From Moricandia arvensis (lineage: Eukaryota; Streptophyta; Magnoliopsida; Brassicales; Brassicaceae), in assembly GCA_905132765.1 (NCBI GenBank), contig CAJHQP010001975.1, forward strand, positions 1-64,000: DNA of 64,000 bases, written 5' to 3'. The notes under the pieces were generated by a model. The model was not told the DNA's origin and ran no database searches. It was given only the letters and a program-made list of their open reading frames with translations. Of this stretch, positions 23,009 through 35,264 are shown piece after piece. Position numbers and translations under genes: made by a program. Position 1 is the stretch's first letter. Every line of letters starts with the position of its first letter.

Positions 23009-23040
23009 ACACCCGAGCTGGTGCGCGGATCAAAGTCTAG
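23009..23040 (+). mobile_element. Helitron 3' terminus (hairpin plus CTAG)
   Basis: The sequence ACCCGAGCTGGTGCGCGG forms a GC-rich stem with one mismatch (CCGAGC/GCGCGG, loop TGGT), followed about 12 bases later by CTAG at 23037-23040 and a T. This matches the plant Helitron rule of a short hairpin just before CTRR, inserted 5' to T. It is in the right orientation to close the element that carries the helicase remnant at 17858-20937. Confidence 0.6.
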
Positions 23041-24086
23041 TTGAAGTTATATTGTAAAATATAATTGCAATATATTAAGTTATTTGATGAAAGAATATTA
23101 TATATGTTTGAATATTTATTTAATTATATTATATGAAACAATATTAATATGTCTATCTAACAGATTAAATAGTAAATTATACCTTTATTTTGCTATTATA
23201 TATTTTATTTATACCATAAGAAAAAAATATTAATACACTGAAATTATATGATACAATAATATATATATATATATATATATATTATTTGGAACCTACCCAT
23301 CATAATGTAGGTAAAACAAATTTATCATCTATTTATTCAAATCTAAACAACATAGATTCAAATAACTCAATAAAATCTATCAAAAATTAACCATATGTTT
23401 ATATTTTTTAAATTTAACTATCCATTTTCTAATTTATTTAGATAACAATGTTTATGGGTTTGGGGTTTAGTTGGGATATAAAAACAATCTTTGTCATTAA
23501 TTTTATGAATAATGTTTGAAATTATCAATTATGTTTTATATATTTTAAAATTTATTTTCAAGAAAAAAGTGTGCAGAAGTTCCACTTACTAAAGTATTAT
23601 TTTTAACTATAGAAAATATAGGTGTAGAAATTTCTAATATTTTCCTCATTTAGATTTTAATGTACAATAAATATATCTACCAAAAGTTTCACGTGAAATT
23701 AGTAATGAAACCCCAAATTCTATTTCCATTATATAATTATTTTTATATTTTTGCAAATCAAAATATTTACAAACCAAATTTTCTTACAATTTAGTAAAAA
23801 GTAATTGAAAAGTTAAATTAGTAATTCAGACTCATAAATATAAAATTACATTTATAAGCAAAAACCAAATTCACCCTCAGCGCGGGTGACATTAGATCTT
23901 CATTGTAGCTAGAATCATATATTTATACATTTGTAGAATTTTAGTATACAAGTAATATTTTAGAAAATAATTATAAAAAGGTTGAGATGTTATAATTTCA
24001 AAGAAAATGGATGGTTGTTAGCTAAACACTTATTTATCATATATTAGTAACATTATTTATTTTAGGGGGTGTTATTGGATTGTGAA
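23041..24086. other. AT-rich spacer with (AT)n tract and MITE-like end
   Basis: Holds an (AT)n tract at about 23259-23282 and, at 24063-24080, GGGGGTGTTATTGGATTG, which recurs in inverse orientation at about 38342-38360 (CAATCCAATAACACCTGC) and looks like a MITE terminus. No genes seen. Confidence 0.5.
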
Positions 24087-24170
24087 TCTATATATATAAA
24101 GAACAATTTCCTCCCTTCTCATGTTGCCACATCGCTAAATAAGAAGAGGAAATCGCGACACGTGGCACAC
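24087..24170 (+). mobile_element. Probable Helitron 5' terminus
   Basis: After GTGAA the sequence TCTATATATATAAAGAACAA begins with TC following A, as Brassicaceae Helitron 5' ends do, and continues into TTGCCACATCGCTAAATAAG. It truncates the MITE-like end just upstream. A matching 3' end is proposed at 34756. Confidence 0.5.
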
Positions 24171-24713
24171 TAATGTCTTGAGTTATTTGCTTTCTCTTGT
24201 GAATTGATTCTAATGGGCTTTAACAAATGTTTTATTCTTTTCTTATATAAGAGTTATGTTCTCATGTGCAAATGGGCCTCACTGAGTCGTGTCAATTTTG
24301 TTTGGTCTTAGAAAAAAAAGTGAATTAGAATTCCATCTTCATCCGACTTCATTGAGAATATTAATATTGGGTTTCTAGGGTTCGTCTCACGAGCTCTGAT
24401 TATGTCAAACAACAATGGATATTCTGTAAGGATATGCGAATCGGCTCTTTGTGTTGGTTCTCTATGTCGTTCACCATTCCTGTCGTTACGCTTGCGCTTG
24501 ATCTCCTCACATCTGTTATGCAATGAAGTGCTTCATCACTGTTACCATCGTTCTTTCATCCCTGGACCCACGCGAACCAACGATTGATCATTGAATGATT
24601 CTTACCTCCCTTGGAGGCGGTGGATCTTCACCTATAAACAAAGCAGACTTCACCTTTCGAAAATCATCCTCCCGATTACTAATAACCATAGAAACTCCTC
24701 TTCTTTCATTTAA

Positions 24714-25200
24714 TGGCTCAGTCATGCATCATGCTCGCTGATTTAAGGCTGGAAGGTGTTCTTCCACTATAGAGGTGTGATTGTTGAGGTTCGGGGAAGC
24801 GAGAAATCTGAAAATAGGTGGCGGCTGATGAGACTCCTCCTCGATGCTAAGGTTGTTCTGTTCTAAACTCATTATCGTCGTTGGTTTTAGAGACATCATT
24901 TATACTCTGAGTTATCAAGCTTTTTTGTCAACAATATATTAAACCTTTCTGGTAGATGCTGTAGAAACCCTTTGTTAATTATGTTTTTATTTTACATGTT
25001 TTCAGGCAGTCCTCATACCAGCCACCGTCAACTTCCATTGTCTCACCACTTATCGGCATATTTTGAAGGTGGGTTCAATGAACTCCTTAGGCGGATTTGA
25101 TGTAAGTTGCTCCTATCAGATTTCCAGGCACTCTGACTCACCTCTGCTGATTCGGTTCTACCAATTCCGGAAGAATTCTTCATGTTTCGTAATCAAAGTG
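24714..25200 (+). pseudogene. Replication-protein-A-like (DUF223 OB-fold) fragment
   Basis: The start MAQSCIMLADLRLEG resembles the opening ALADLKAGRC-type segment of plant RPA1-like DUF223 proteins. A stop follows at once, and the homology resumes with VRGSEKSENRWRLMRLLLDAK, an intron-like gap at about 24850-25004, and then AVLIPATVNFHCLTTYRHIL ... SLGGFDVS and PLLIRFYQF. These proteins bind single-stranded DNA, and RPA-like genes are often carried by plant Helitrons. The in-frame stop makes this a pseudogene. Confidence 0.6.
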
Positions 25201-26559
25201 AGTTACTTGGACTGGCTAACACGAACATCCATCTTCCCGTAATCATAGTGAGCTACTTAGAAGACATGATTTAGTTTAAACGCTGGTGTTAGGATGAGTA
25301 GTTAGCTCCTCTGTAACAACCTTTTGTTTTTGTTTTTCAAGTTGCAGCCAAAGGTATGCCATGGGGATTTTTTTTCCTTTTCCAAAATTGTTACGAAATC
25401 TGTCGTTTGTTTCATTTGAGATTTGATTTATTGTTTGCATTTGCAATTAATTATTGTTTCTTCAGCAGCTACCAAAGCCTCGGATATCTGCAATAGTGCG
25501 AAAGTGTGAATCTTTACATGCGAATGTGAGTCTTTTAGGTCTAAACAATTTGAATTTCAGTTAAAAAGTGAGGTGTTTGATTCTCAGATGATACAGAAAA
25601 TAGAGAATGTGATTTTAGGAGCTCTTATATGGTAGATGCACTCTGTTATTCCTTTCTCTTTTTTTTTCTTCTAATTTTCCTTAGTCTTTTTAAGCTAAAA
25701 GAAAACCCAGTGGTACTAAAATATTCCCTCAAGTCAAGCTATCAAACTCTCCAAGCATCTACTAAAAGACTTTGGATTATGCTTGCAGATATCAAGTTTC
25801 TCGAGATTAAACCATCTAAGCGCTGCACTTCTCTTTGCTTCTTATATGTGTCCTCTACAGTTTCCATTTTCAGTATCTGAATCTGCCAATGCACATTTAC
25901 AATATGAACTAATAAAGTTTTACAAAGCAATACATGAAAGATAGTTGAAGAAAACGAAGGAAGTTATGAAATATCAGTAAACGTGTTTGATCAAGCTGCG
26001 CATGAAGCAATAAAAGCATCTCAATCACACCTTCTTCACCTATAAGAAGACTTGACAATTATATACGTTGTGTTTTCTTTTTTGACATCATTTTCCCTTT
26101 TATCCAGAGACAAACATGTTCGGTTGGACATAAATACTTCGAAACACCAAATAATATATCCCCATGATATATGTTGTATAATATTTATATACACTGGTAT
26201 ATACACAAGGATGAATTATAGGATATTTTCCTAAAAATTTAGAGATTTATATTTATGTATATTACTTCAAAACAAATAATTCCTACCTACATATTTCACA
26301 GCTATTAATTTCTGTCTACGGTTGGTTACGGCAAAAAAGTCTGTAAGAAGTCGAAACAAAAAAATCTCCGTAATGTTATGACAATTTAATAAATAATGAA
26401 TCTCACGAGTTTTTTTTAAACATTTCATTAGATTTAGGGCGATTAGTTAGATTGTAGATGTATAATTTTTTTTGTAAATTGTTTTTGATGTACTTGTATT
26501 TAATGTAATTCTAGAAATTAAATAAGAAATAATATAAAATGGAAAGATATCTCTACACT
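25201..26559. other. Non-coding remainder between RPA-like fragment and LINE
   Basis: T-rich stretches that could be introns of the RPA-like pseudogene, then AT-rich sequence. No credible gene seen. Confidence 0.45.
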
Positions 26560-29500
26560 AATCCTACAACAATATAATTTACTTTAGAAAATAAGGCTTT
26601 TTTTGTCAACTCCCATCTTCTTAGATCAAGTGGTAGGCGGGTCTGAGGCGTTCCGAAGAGACGCTCTGTCCGGCTAGGTCTGATCTGTATGGGAAAAAAG
26701 AATACCGCTATTTCTCGCCTCCTTAGCAAGAGAATCTGCACGCAAATTCCTGGTGATGCTGAATTCCTGGGTATGCGGGTGATGCTGAATTCCGAAAAAC
26801 CGTCTTTTAAAAGTTGGAATGAAACCAGTTCAGAGGCAAAGGCCGGCCAATCAGTCGGGCTACCAATCAGTCGGGTTACCAATCATGTCCACCAGGACGA
26901 AACAATCCGTCTCCATCTGAACCGTGGTGCAATGTAAATCTCGTAAGCAAGACATCGCCCATATGAGCCCTTCCATCTCTGCATGGAGGGCTGAAATGCT
27001 CTTCGGGCACCCTTGAAGTCCAAATCTTTCACTCCCGTTTGATCCTTGTAGAACCACCCTAGTCCACTGACCGTGCCATTATCAATCCATGACGCATCGA
27101 TTTGACAGGTCGGGCGTTGGGGGTCCACTAGGAGTGTCGAGCTCAAAGCCGAGGCAGATTGTGCCTCCTCTTCCTCTCCTTCCTCCGCTAGGTTTGCTTT
27201 TCTCCAGCATTCGGCTTCAACGGAAGCTAGTTGGAGGGTGTCTACTGGTGATATCTCCTTTCCATTAAAAAATTGTCATTGCGTGCCTTCCAAATGTACC
27301 AAAGGATCCATGGGAAAGTCTCAATAAGTGGTTCCATATAGGCCACATTTTTCTTCTTCCAAAAAAGGAAGTTCATGTTTTGATAAATAGATATACTCGG
27401 AAAGTAACCCGGAAGGGATGTATAGTTCGATAAAGCCCACACCTGGAGGGCAGGGGGAATTCGAAAAGAAGATGGCTAATAGTTTCCATAGGGTCACCGC
27501 ATCTAGGACAACTCCTATTAGTGCCCAGGTTTCTATAAACTAGTCTTTCGGTCGTCGCAATACATCCTGTCAAGGCTTGCCACATAAAGTGTCTCATCTT
27601 CCCAAGAGCAGGGATACTCCACACATGGCTCTGTAAACCAGTGATACTTGGCTGAACAACCTGCACTTCAGCATGGCTAACTTTAGTCGTATGTAACCTG
27701 GCATATCCTGATTTTACCGAGTAAACGCCGGACTTTGTATTGTTCCATGCATACCCATCCATAGACCATGTATTACTTAGTCTTAGTTTGAGGATTAGTG
27801 GTATATCCTCGAGGTGAAAATAATCTAGTAACAGGGCAGTATCCCAATCCCTTGTATCACGCCTAATGAAGGAATGTGCAAGGAGTTTTGGGTGTCTATA
27901 AGTAACTCGTTCAGATGGTCTCGGTGGTCGAGCATGAATATCTGGTATCCAAGGCTCAGTCCAAACGCTTGTATTGAGGCCTGCTCCAATAATCTTTCGT
28001 AGGCCCGATTTGAGGAGATGTTTTGCTGCCATAATACTACGCCAGCCGTATTAGGGTGAATAAAACTTTCGATCTTCCAAGGGGTTTGAACGATTATAGT
28101 ATCTTCCTCTCAAAACACGTGAAATGAGAAAATTTGGGAATTGTATCAATCTCCAAAGTTGTTTTGCTAATAAAGCGATATTAAAATCATGTAAGTCTAA
28201 GAATCCGAGTCCACCCTGATCATGTGGAACACAAATCTTGTACCACGCAATCCAATGTAATCATCGGTTATTTTGGCTCAAGCTCCACCAAAAGTTTGAG
28301 ATTGCACTTTTTAGCTTTTTCACAATGCCTTGTGGAAGCAAGTAACACGACATACTATATGTCGGAACAGCTTGCGCCACTGATTTTATTTGAACCTCTT
28401 TCCCCCCTTTCGAGAGCGTTCGAGCCGACCAAGAGGTGACACATTCGTTCAGGCGATCTTGTACATAGGAGAACACTTTCATCTTAGAACCACAAATTTG
28501 ATCTGGGAGTCCGAGGTATTTGCCCATCCCTCCTTCATTAGTAATACCAAGAGTGCGTTTAATATCTTGCTTTACACTATGGACAACCTTATTTCCAAAT
28601 ATGATGGAGGACTTAGAAGCGTTAAGTTTTTGTCCCGAAGCCTTTCCATAGGAGTCCAAAATGCCTAAAATTTCGTTGCATTGTCTCACTTCTGCTTTGC
28701 AAAAAAAGAGGCTATCATCCACGAAGAGGAGGTGTGAGATCCTAGGGCTAGCACGGGCAACACGAAGACCTAGGATGCACTTCTCTTCCTCCGCTCCTTG
28801 AAGGAGGGAGATTAGAGTTTCAGTGCACAAAATAAAGAGGAAAGGGGATAATGGATCACCTTGTCTCAGTCCTCTCGTGGGGATGATTTTTCCCCTAGGT
28901 TCTCCATTGATGATCACTTGGTAGGAGACTGATGTAACACAAAACATTAAAAGGTCAACCAACTTTTCCGTAAAACCAAGGCGTAGCATCAATGTCCGAA
29001 TAAAAATCCATTCTACTCTGTCATACGCTTTACTCAGTCCGTCCTGATGGCCATGAAATCTTCGCTTGCTCTAGTGTTTGTCTGGAGAGCATGGAAGTTC
29101 TCTTGCGCTATCAAAATATTGTATGAGATCAATCGGCGAGCCACAAAAGCAGACTGGGTCTCTAAGATCAGATCAGGGAGGAACCTCTTGCGTCTTCTAG
29201 ATAGCAGTTTGGAGATGATCTTATAGCTAACGTTGCAGAGGCTAATAGGACGGAACTCAGACATCTCCCTCGGTCTTTCCTTCTTAGGGATCAAGCAAAT
29301 GTTGGTTTGGTTCAGTCTCAGGTCAAAGCACCCATCCATAAAGAAATCTTTCACTAGTCGGATGATATCTTTCTGCATAACCTGCAAAAATCTTTGAAAA
29401 GTCTACTCGTCATACCATCCGGGCCTGGAGCTTTATCCGGATTAATATCAAAAGAGCTTTCTTGATTTCCTGCTCCGTCGGTTCTGCTGTAAGAATGTCA

Positions 29501-30766
29501 TTTGTGGACGCTGGAACTTTATTTTTTATATAGCAGAGAGAGGTGTCCATATTTGTGGGCAAGGAGGTAGAGAAGAGTTCTTGGAAATAGTCAACAGCTA
29601 CCTTTTCTATTCCAAGATCGCTCTCAACCATCCTGCCTTCTTTGTCCTTGATACAGGTGACCCGATTTCGCACTCGCCTTTGTTTCGTGATCGCGTGATG
29701 AAATTTTGTGTTTCGGTCGCCTGCACGATGACATTGTGTTCTACTCTTCTGTTGCCAGTATTGGTCCTCTTCCCTAAATGCGGAGATAAGTTGGGATCTA
29801 AGGTCTTCTAATTCTTCAAGAGTAGTATAATCATCCTCTTGCGCGAGATTTATCTCTTTTTAGCTCCTCAATAAGTCTTGCCGAGTTTGTTGGATTATTT
29901 TTTTTCTGGGAGATTATGTTTCGTCGGCAAGATGCCACTTTATGGTGAAAGTCCTTATCGTGGGCTTCACTGAAAGGGCCCCAACCTGAAACAATTGCCT
30001 CTTTAAAGCCTGGTCTCCCCAAACACCTTTTTATCAAATCTAAAGGCCTTCTTCGATCTTCTGTATGTAGATTGTATACGTGCTAGCACTGGTCTATGGT
30101 CTGATCCCCAAAGTCGTAAAAACTCCACACTTGAGGCTGGAAAGAGCGAGTGCCACTCTCCATTCGCAACGGCTCTGTCTAATTTGCATTTTACCTTTTC
30201 TGAGCGTCGTTTTCCCACCCACGAGAAAGAGTTTCCTTTATATGGGAATTCTAGCATCCCACAGTTATCCAACATGGTACAAAAGGGGAGAAATGAGTTT
30301 TCCGATCTTCTCCTTCCTCCTCTCTTTTCATGATTCCCCGTAATCTCATTAAAATCACCAATCATAAACCAAGCTTGGCTCCGGTTTAAACTCATTCGTG
30401 TTAGTCGCTCTCCCAAACAACATCACAATTTTTAATAACCGGATCACCATAAACAAAAGTCATGTAGATAACATGTCCTTCAAGAGTAGATTCGATATCA
30501 ATCATGTGCTCATCCGCATACAAAATAGAATCAACAGGGTCATCCATATAAAAAAGAGCTAAACCCCCGCGACGACCACGTGGATCGACGGTGTAGACAT
30601 GATCATAACCAAGAGAAACTTGCACATCTTGCAAAAAAGATCGATTGTTTTTTGTCTCCGATAAAAATAAAAACCTAGGTAAAAAGCATTGATAGAGTTC
30701 ATTGAGGTGTTCCTTTGTCAAAGAAGCCCCAGCTCCTTGACAGTTCCAAGCAAGAGTGTTCATCAC
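26560..30766 (-). pseudogene. LINE ORF2: endonuclease, RT, zf-RVT, RNase H
   Basis: From 30766 leftward: the AP-type endonuclease opens LAWNCQGAGASL and keeps FLSETKN, then DFNEITGNHEKRGG and GSDHRPVL after a frameshift near 30410. The RT region shows FRPISLCNVSYKIISKLLS (29387-29034), RGLRQGDPLSPFLFILC and LLFVDDSLFF with the catalytic FVDD (28992-28261). The zf-RVT domain is at 28032-27373 (SGYARLHTT ... CPRCGDPMETISHLL). The RNase H domain follows at 27146-26860 (CQIDASWIDNGTVSGLGWF, then ALHAEMEGLIWA) with its tail to about 26580. Stops and frameshifts lie between almost all segments, so no active product is expected. A local duplication of GGTGATGCTGAATTCC interrupts 26751-26800. Confidence 0.88.
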
Positions 30767-30876
30767 GGGGCTTTTGGTGGCTTGCCGCTCGCCACTCTCA
30801 GGTTGTTAGTCTTGGGTACCAATGCCCCTCGGGCCTTTTTCTGATCCAAAGAGGAAGATGGGGCCCAGCTGGCCTA

Positions 30877-32846
30877 TTTTGTTTCAGACGGACCAAGTCC
30901 TGCTCCCAATGCCTTGGGTGACCCAATCGCTGCGAAAAGGTTACGTTGTCTTAACGAGACTCCAAACGTCGAGGGACTGCGCGATCCTTTCTTCTTCTTC
31001 ATTGTTTGGATTGAGACCCGGCTTGAAGGAGAGCTGGCCATCTTCCTCGGCGATCTGTTCTTTGTAACAACGATACGGCTAGCCCTCTCAGCCGAACTTG
31101 GGCTATCTGCTAAGTTTAAGACGTCCACAGAATCGGGCTTTTCAATTCCAGAAATTTCCATTGGCAAGCTCTTATCTTCCTCAATTTGAAGATCCTCGCC
31201 GAGTAGATCGTCTTCATCCATCAAGTACACATCTTCCTCTCCAAAGTTATTGCCATCAGCATCCCCAAAGTCATTACCATCAGCATCCCCAAAGTCATTA
31301 CCATCATCCAGCCAGTCTTCTTCTTCCAGAATTCTCTCAGTGAGAGGTAAGCAAATATTTTCTTGATTATTTTGGCTCTGTAAGGTTCCTTTTGAGTTCG
31401 TCGCTTCTTCAACCATGGTTCCCTCCTCTTCTAAGGTCAATTTGTACCAGCTCTTAGGGTTTTCTTTGATCAGTGAGGCTTGAGACGGGATTACTTGAAG
31501 ACTCACAGAAGGTGGATCTGAAGGGGCTTCAAAGTTTAGGATTTTCCTAGCAGAACTTCCTTCATCTGAACCCTCTTCTTTCTCTAAATTTTTTTCCTTG
31601 AGTTTCAGGTCTGTGGAAGCTTTCTTTTGGAGATTAAGCCTGAAGGGTCTTTCTCTGGTGTGCTCCGGGGAGACTGTAACTTGTCTTGCTGGTACAGCCG
31701 AAGGGATTGTCCCTGAGTTCTGTGGGATAACTGCAGCATCAAGGTTTGGTCTGCTTGCAGTTTCCTTGGCCAGGTCTCGAGTGACAGTCCTAATAGGTGA
31801 TTAAACTCTGCCCTTTTCTTTAACTTTATCTCTGCGTGATGCCTCCCTTTGTTTACTTGAGAAGAAAGACTCATCATATCTTCGTTTATTATATGAATCT
31901 CGGTTAGGCGAGGCTCTTTCACGATCACTAGGCTTCTTTGCTTGACGGTGATCAAATCTGGTTGATGGACGAGGGTGAACTCGTGGATCATACCGGGAGT
32001 CAAGACGTTTCCAAACGCTATCCCGGGTTTCCCTGTAAGTGTCCTCCCCACTGCGTCTATTCTTGGAGGATAGAGGTAAGGAGCTTTTAGCGGTTTCTCC
32101 CATTTTCGGAGCTTCAAATCTATTAGAGTTTGCAGGGTCCCTGACTTCTTCTACGCTTTTCTCTTTTTTTTTCTAATCTTTCAGCTTCAGAAAGTTGTGG
32201 GCAAGAGCCAATCTCATGAGAGACAAGGCGACAGTGCCTGCAGTAGCGATGGAGGTTAGAGTAAACAAGTTTAACCAGAACAATCTCACATGAAGGTAAC
32301 TGAGCACGAAGAGCAAACTTCAGGGGGCTATCCATGTTTATTTCGACCTCTACTTTAGCAGCTCTAGCTTCAATAAGTCCCACAGTGCCTACTTCCTCCC
32401 AAAGAATCGAAAATAGCATCCATCCAGAAGTGAGTTGGGATACCAATGACGTTTATCCAGAAAGTCATAGTGTTGGGAAATGTATCACCGACATGTGGGA
32501 TCCAACGTTTTAAGGAGATGGCCCACTTGTTGAAATGGCATGGTCTCTTGCTCAAGACTTTAACGAGGTCTGCTTCTGAATCAAAATCAAACTAGAACCT
32601 GTGATTTCCCAGATCCAGTCCCCTAACCCTTCCTTCCACATCCCAAATATTAGGTCGTGGGAGTAGGGAGATGAGAGCTTCGACACTGCGCCGTTCAGTA
32701 TTGAAGATCCGCCCGACAAGACTGAGTTTGAATTGTGAGATTAACTCGGAGTTATCTACAATAGGAAGGATAACAAGGTCGTCATACTCTTCTGGTTGGT
32801 CCTTTGAACAGGAACCATGAAGACTTGAGAGGTGATTTGACAACAT
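30877..32846 (-). pseudogene. LINE ORF1: DUF4283 and CCHC-type nucleic-acid-binding protein
   Basis: The probable start at 32846 (MLSNHLSSLHG) leads into a DUF4283 region (PRPNIWDVEGRV, a stop, FDFDSEADLVKVL, KWAISLKRWIPHVGDT, VIGIPTHFWMDAIFD). A zinc-knuckle region follows (YCRHCRLVSHEIGSCPQL, 32270-32200) and then a basic linker in two frames. The C-terminal segment 31506-30877 is 209 residues, acidic in the middle with three near-identical DGN-DFGDA units and basic at the end (SPRKMASS, MKKKKGSRSP). ORF1 proteins bind the LINE RNA. At least one stop (near 32594) and several frame changes break it. Confidence 0.8.
31240..31312 (-). repeat. 24-bp coding tandem repeat in LINE ORF1
   Basis: Three units of about 24 bp around CCAAAGTCATTACCATCAGC encode repeats of DGNDFGDA (the last one DGNNFGEE) in an acidic stretch. 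In-frame unit length suggests slippage while the ORF was still under selection or very recently. Confidence 0.85.
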
Positions 32847-33240
32847 CGTTGTTGAGGGGATGGCTCGAGAGAGGTTGAAGGTAGGATATTCAGAGAGAAA
32901 ATCTTGTGCCGAGGGTTGAAGAGAGTGACCAAAGAAACGCAGAACACACCCAAATCTTCCTTTCTAGGAGCTTGGACCTAGATAAGGAGAGAAAAAACTA
33001 TTGCTCTACCAAATTTCCATTGATGGAGAAAGCATAGTTGTCAAGCACCGGTTGAGGATACATTTTCAGACCTCTTCCAAACGTTTTCAAATCTGGAAGT
33101 AAGGGGAACATGGGAGGTCTCAGCGGCTCATAAGCATCCTGGATCTGTTTTCCTCAGACGCAGATACCTCGGTATGACGGAGCCGTACAACTTTGTCCGT
33201 ACTGTCGCCGTTGGGGAGGCTGTTTTTATCTTTGAGAGAG

Positions 33241-33861
33241 ATTTTATACACACATCTTAAGATCTAATAAGGTTTCTACAGTCATTTTTTTTTGCTTTAG
33301 CTTTAAAAACTACTTAAAACATGATGAGTGATTTAATGGTTGTAAATATAAATTAAAGTTAACGCCACTAGCTACATCCCAACCAATCACCATTTAATAC
33401 CAACGAAAGTATAAAAAGAAAATCTCGCGAGTATTTTTTTTTTGAATACTGAATTTAAAAGTTAGCCTAAAAATGATATAAAACAATAATTAATGATGAC
33501 TACATACTAAAAATAAAGATCTAAAAATCAGTTTGAAAAATAAAAACTAACAAGATACAAAATAGTAAAATTAGATTTCGTGATGATACATAATATAACT
33601 TGAGTTTAATGAAAAGTTTAGTACTTTAAAATAAATAGAAAGCTATATAAGAACAAAAAGGAGAAAATTCTATTTACCATATTGTTGCTTTTCCTAACAT
33701 TTCATCAAATCAAAACCCTATAAAAAAGAGAAGTGAATATCAGCAAACACTAATGGTTGATTTTTAAAGAGTCCACATGAATTTCTCTTTCGGATGCATA
33801 AGGTAAAACCACAATCATTTTATGTTGATTTTTTACTTTACTCACTGCCACAAGTCAATGA
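33241..33861. other. AT-rich spacer
   Basis: Between the LINE 5' end and the coatomer fragment. No features recognised. Confidence 0.5.
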
Positions 33862-34137
33862 ATGTTGCCATTGTTTATAACTTCGCGAGAAGATTGTTGG
33901 GAACTTGCCCAAATCTGGCGAGCCAGGACAAGCTGACCACACAAATAGTGGAAGCCACTAAACATAACATGACCGATGAAAAACCAAGCTTACATCTTCT
34001 GAAACCCGTTAATGATATGCCCGATCTACATAGGACAAAATGATGTATATTGTCCTTCTGCACCGCCTGATTTGTTCCAAACCATGAAGTAAACATATGC
34101 GTTTTCTACGATATAGCAGGTTTGCTATGCTCTCCAT
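33862..34137 (+). pseudogene. Coatomer subunit alpha C-terminal fragment
   Basis: The frame NVAIVYNFARRLLGTCPN ... ATKHNMTDEKPSL aligns with the alpha-COP C-terminus (FARRLLETNP ... AAERNMTDET). After a frame change, YIGQNDVYCPSAPPDLF matches the GQKDVSCPYC stretch, and IAGLLCSP at about 34114-34137 matches GLLCSPSQ near the end of the protein. Alpha-COP is a COPI vesicle coat subunit at the Golgi. The zinc-binding cysteines of the terminal motif are partly lost. No introns are visible and the rest of the gene is absent, as for a transposon-captured or retrocopied fragment. Confidence 0.7.
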
Positions 34138-34725
34138 TTTAAGACCCATGATCAATTCTGAGGGTTTTATGAGGTCCTGCGCCAGTGGATGAAGTTATTT
34201 AAGTACATAAAAATTGTTTTGTCAGAGTTATATACATATTTTACAATATGTAAATTATGAATAATGTAGTTGTGATTATAATTTTAGAACTATTAACTGT
34301 ATTATATATGCTTTTTTATTTCGATTGTAAGTTAGAAAATTTAGTTTATTTCAAAACCGTTCAATTCAGATCGATAACTCTAAAAATTAGTGTACGAGAT
34401 TAAATAAGAAAACTTTACTTAATTTATATAAGAATTAATATTAGAAAAAACAAATCATTTTGACATCGAATATGGGATCAAATTTTCTAAAAGAAAACAA
34501 CATGAAGACCATTTGAAGCCCTCACAACATATGAACGCCATAACTCTTTAAAACAAAAACAACTATGGCAAACAAGCAAAATATATCTTACCATTTTTAA
34601 TCCCTCCCCACCTAAAACTTTCTAAAAGATAAAAATCATTATCAAACACATCTCTTACAAATGTAAATCTAAAACACAAATCACAAAGTAATACAAAAAA
34701 TAGTAATCTAAATCACAAGTAAAGT

Positions 34726-34756
34726 ATATCTCATCCGTATAGCGGACAAGCCCTAG
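34726..34756 (+). mobile_element. Possible Helitron 3' terminus
   Basis: A short stem (TCCG/CGGA around TATAG, 34734-34746) is followed ten bases later by CTAG at 34753-34756 and a T. The stem is only 4 bp, weaker than usual. Could close the Helitron starting at 24087. Confidence 0.35.
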
Positions 34757-34860
34757 TATAATAGAGATTTTATGGTAATTGTAAAATAAAAGTATTTGCG
34801 AGGATTCGCTGAGCTCTTAAAAATGTATAAAGGATTTTAATGGTTTTGATTGTAATATAT

Positions 34861-34936
34861 TTTTGACTTTTGTGATGGATTTCAATGGAGTTTTTTGACT
34901 TTTGTGATGGATTTCAATGGAGTTTTTTGACTTTGT
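34861..34936. repeat. 32-bp tandem repeat
   Basis: Two units of TTTTTTGACTTTTGTGATGG plus 12 bases (34861-34890, shortened by 2, and 34891-34922) and a partial third. Confidence 0.9.
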
Positions 34937-35264
34937 AATTAATTAAGTTTTTTAATTATTTTTGAAAACGCTGCTAATTACATATCAAGAAAGGGCGTAC
35001 AATCTCAATCTAGTACTAGTAGTTACCGTAAGATGAGAAGAAGAAACATTTTCATCATCTAAGGATCTGCCGTTAAATATACAAACATACATACCACACA
35101 GAGCAGCTCAACTTCAAGATTCAGAGTTTTCTTTAGCCTATAGAGCACATATAAAACCACCAAGTACTAAACAAGTTTTATAAATCGAATGTACAAGAGA
35201 AGAGGTCATGGTGTTGCCTTAAATTGATCCTAGGCTACAGAATATATGTCTCACGAGCAGACTA
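34937..35264. other. Spacer
   Basis: No features recognised. Confidence 0.5.

Larger units (their letters stand above)
20938..23040. other. 3' part of the Helitron, non-coding
   Basis: AT-rich sequence between the helicase pseudogene and the Helitron terminus, with a (TA) tract at 22654-22675. No other coding content recognised; several short ORFs on both strands have no recognisable domain. Confidence 0.45.
26560..33240 (-). mobile_element. L1-type LINE retrotransposon, degenerate, nearly full length
   Basis: Leftward-reading non-LTR element with the order expected of plant L1 LINEs: ORF1 (DUF4283 plus zinc knuckle), ORF2 endonuclease, reverse transcriptase, zf-RVT and a plant-type RNase H. 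The 3' end lies near 26560-26600, where the complement reads GTTGACAAAAAAAGCC, a weak A-rich tail. The 5' leader extends right to about 33240. Target duplications could not be fixed with confidence. Every coding segment is interrupted. Confidence 0.85.

Noticed and set aside
24308..24587. ORFs of about 60-70 codons on both strands
   Set aside because: They overlap each other with no recognisable domain, and lie in the Helitron leader before the RPA-like fragment.
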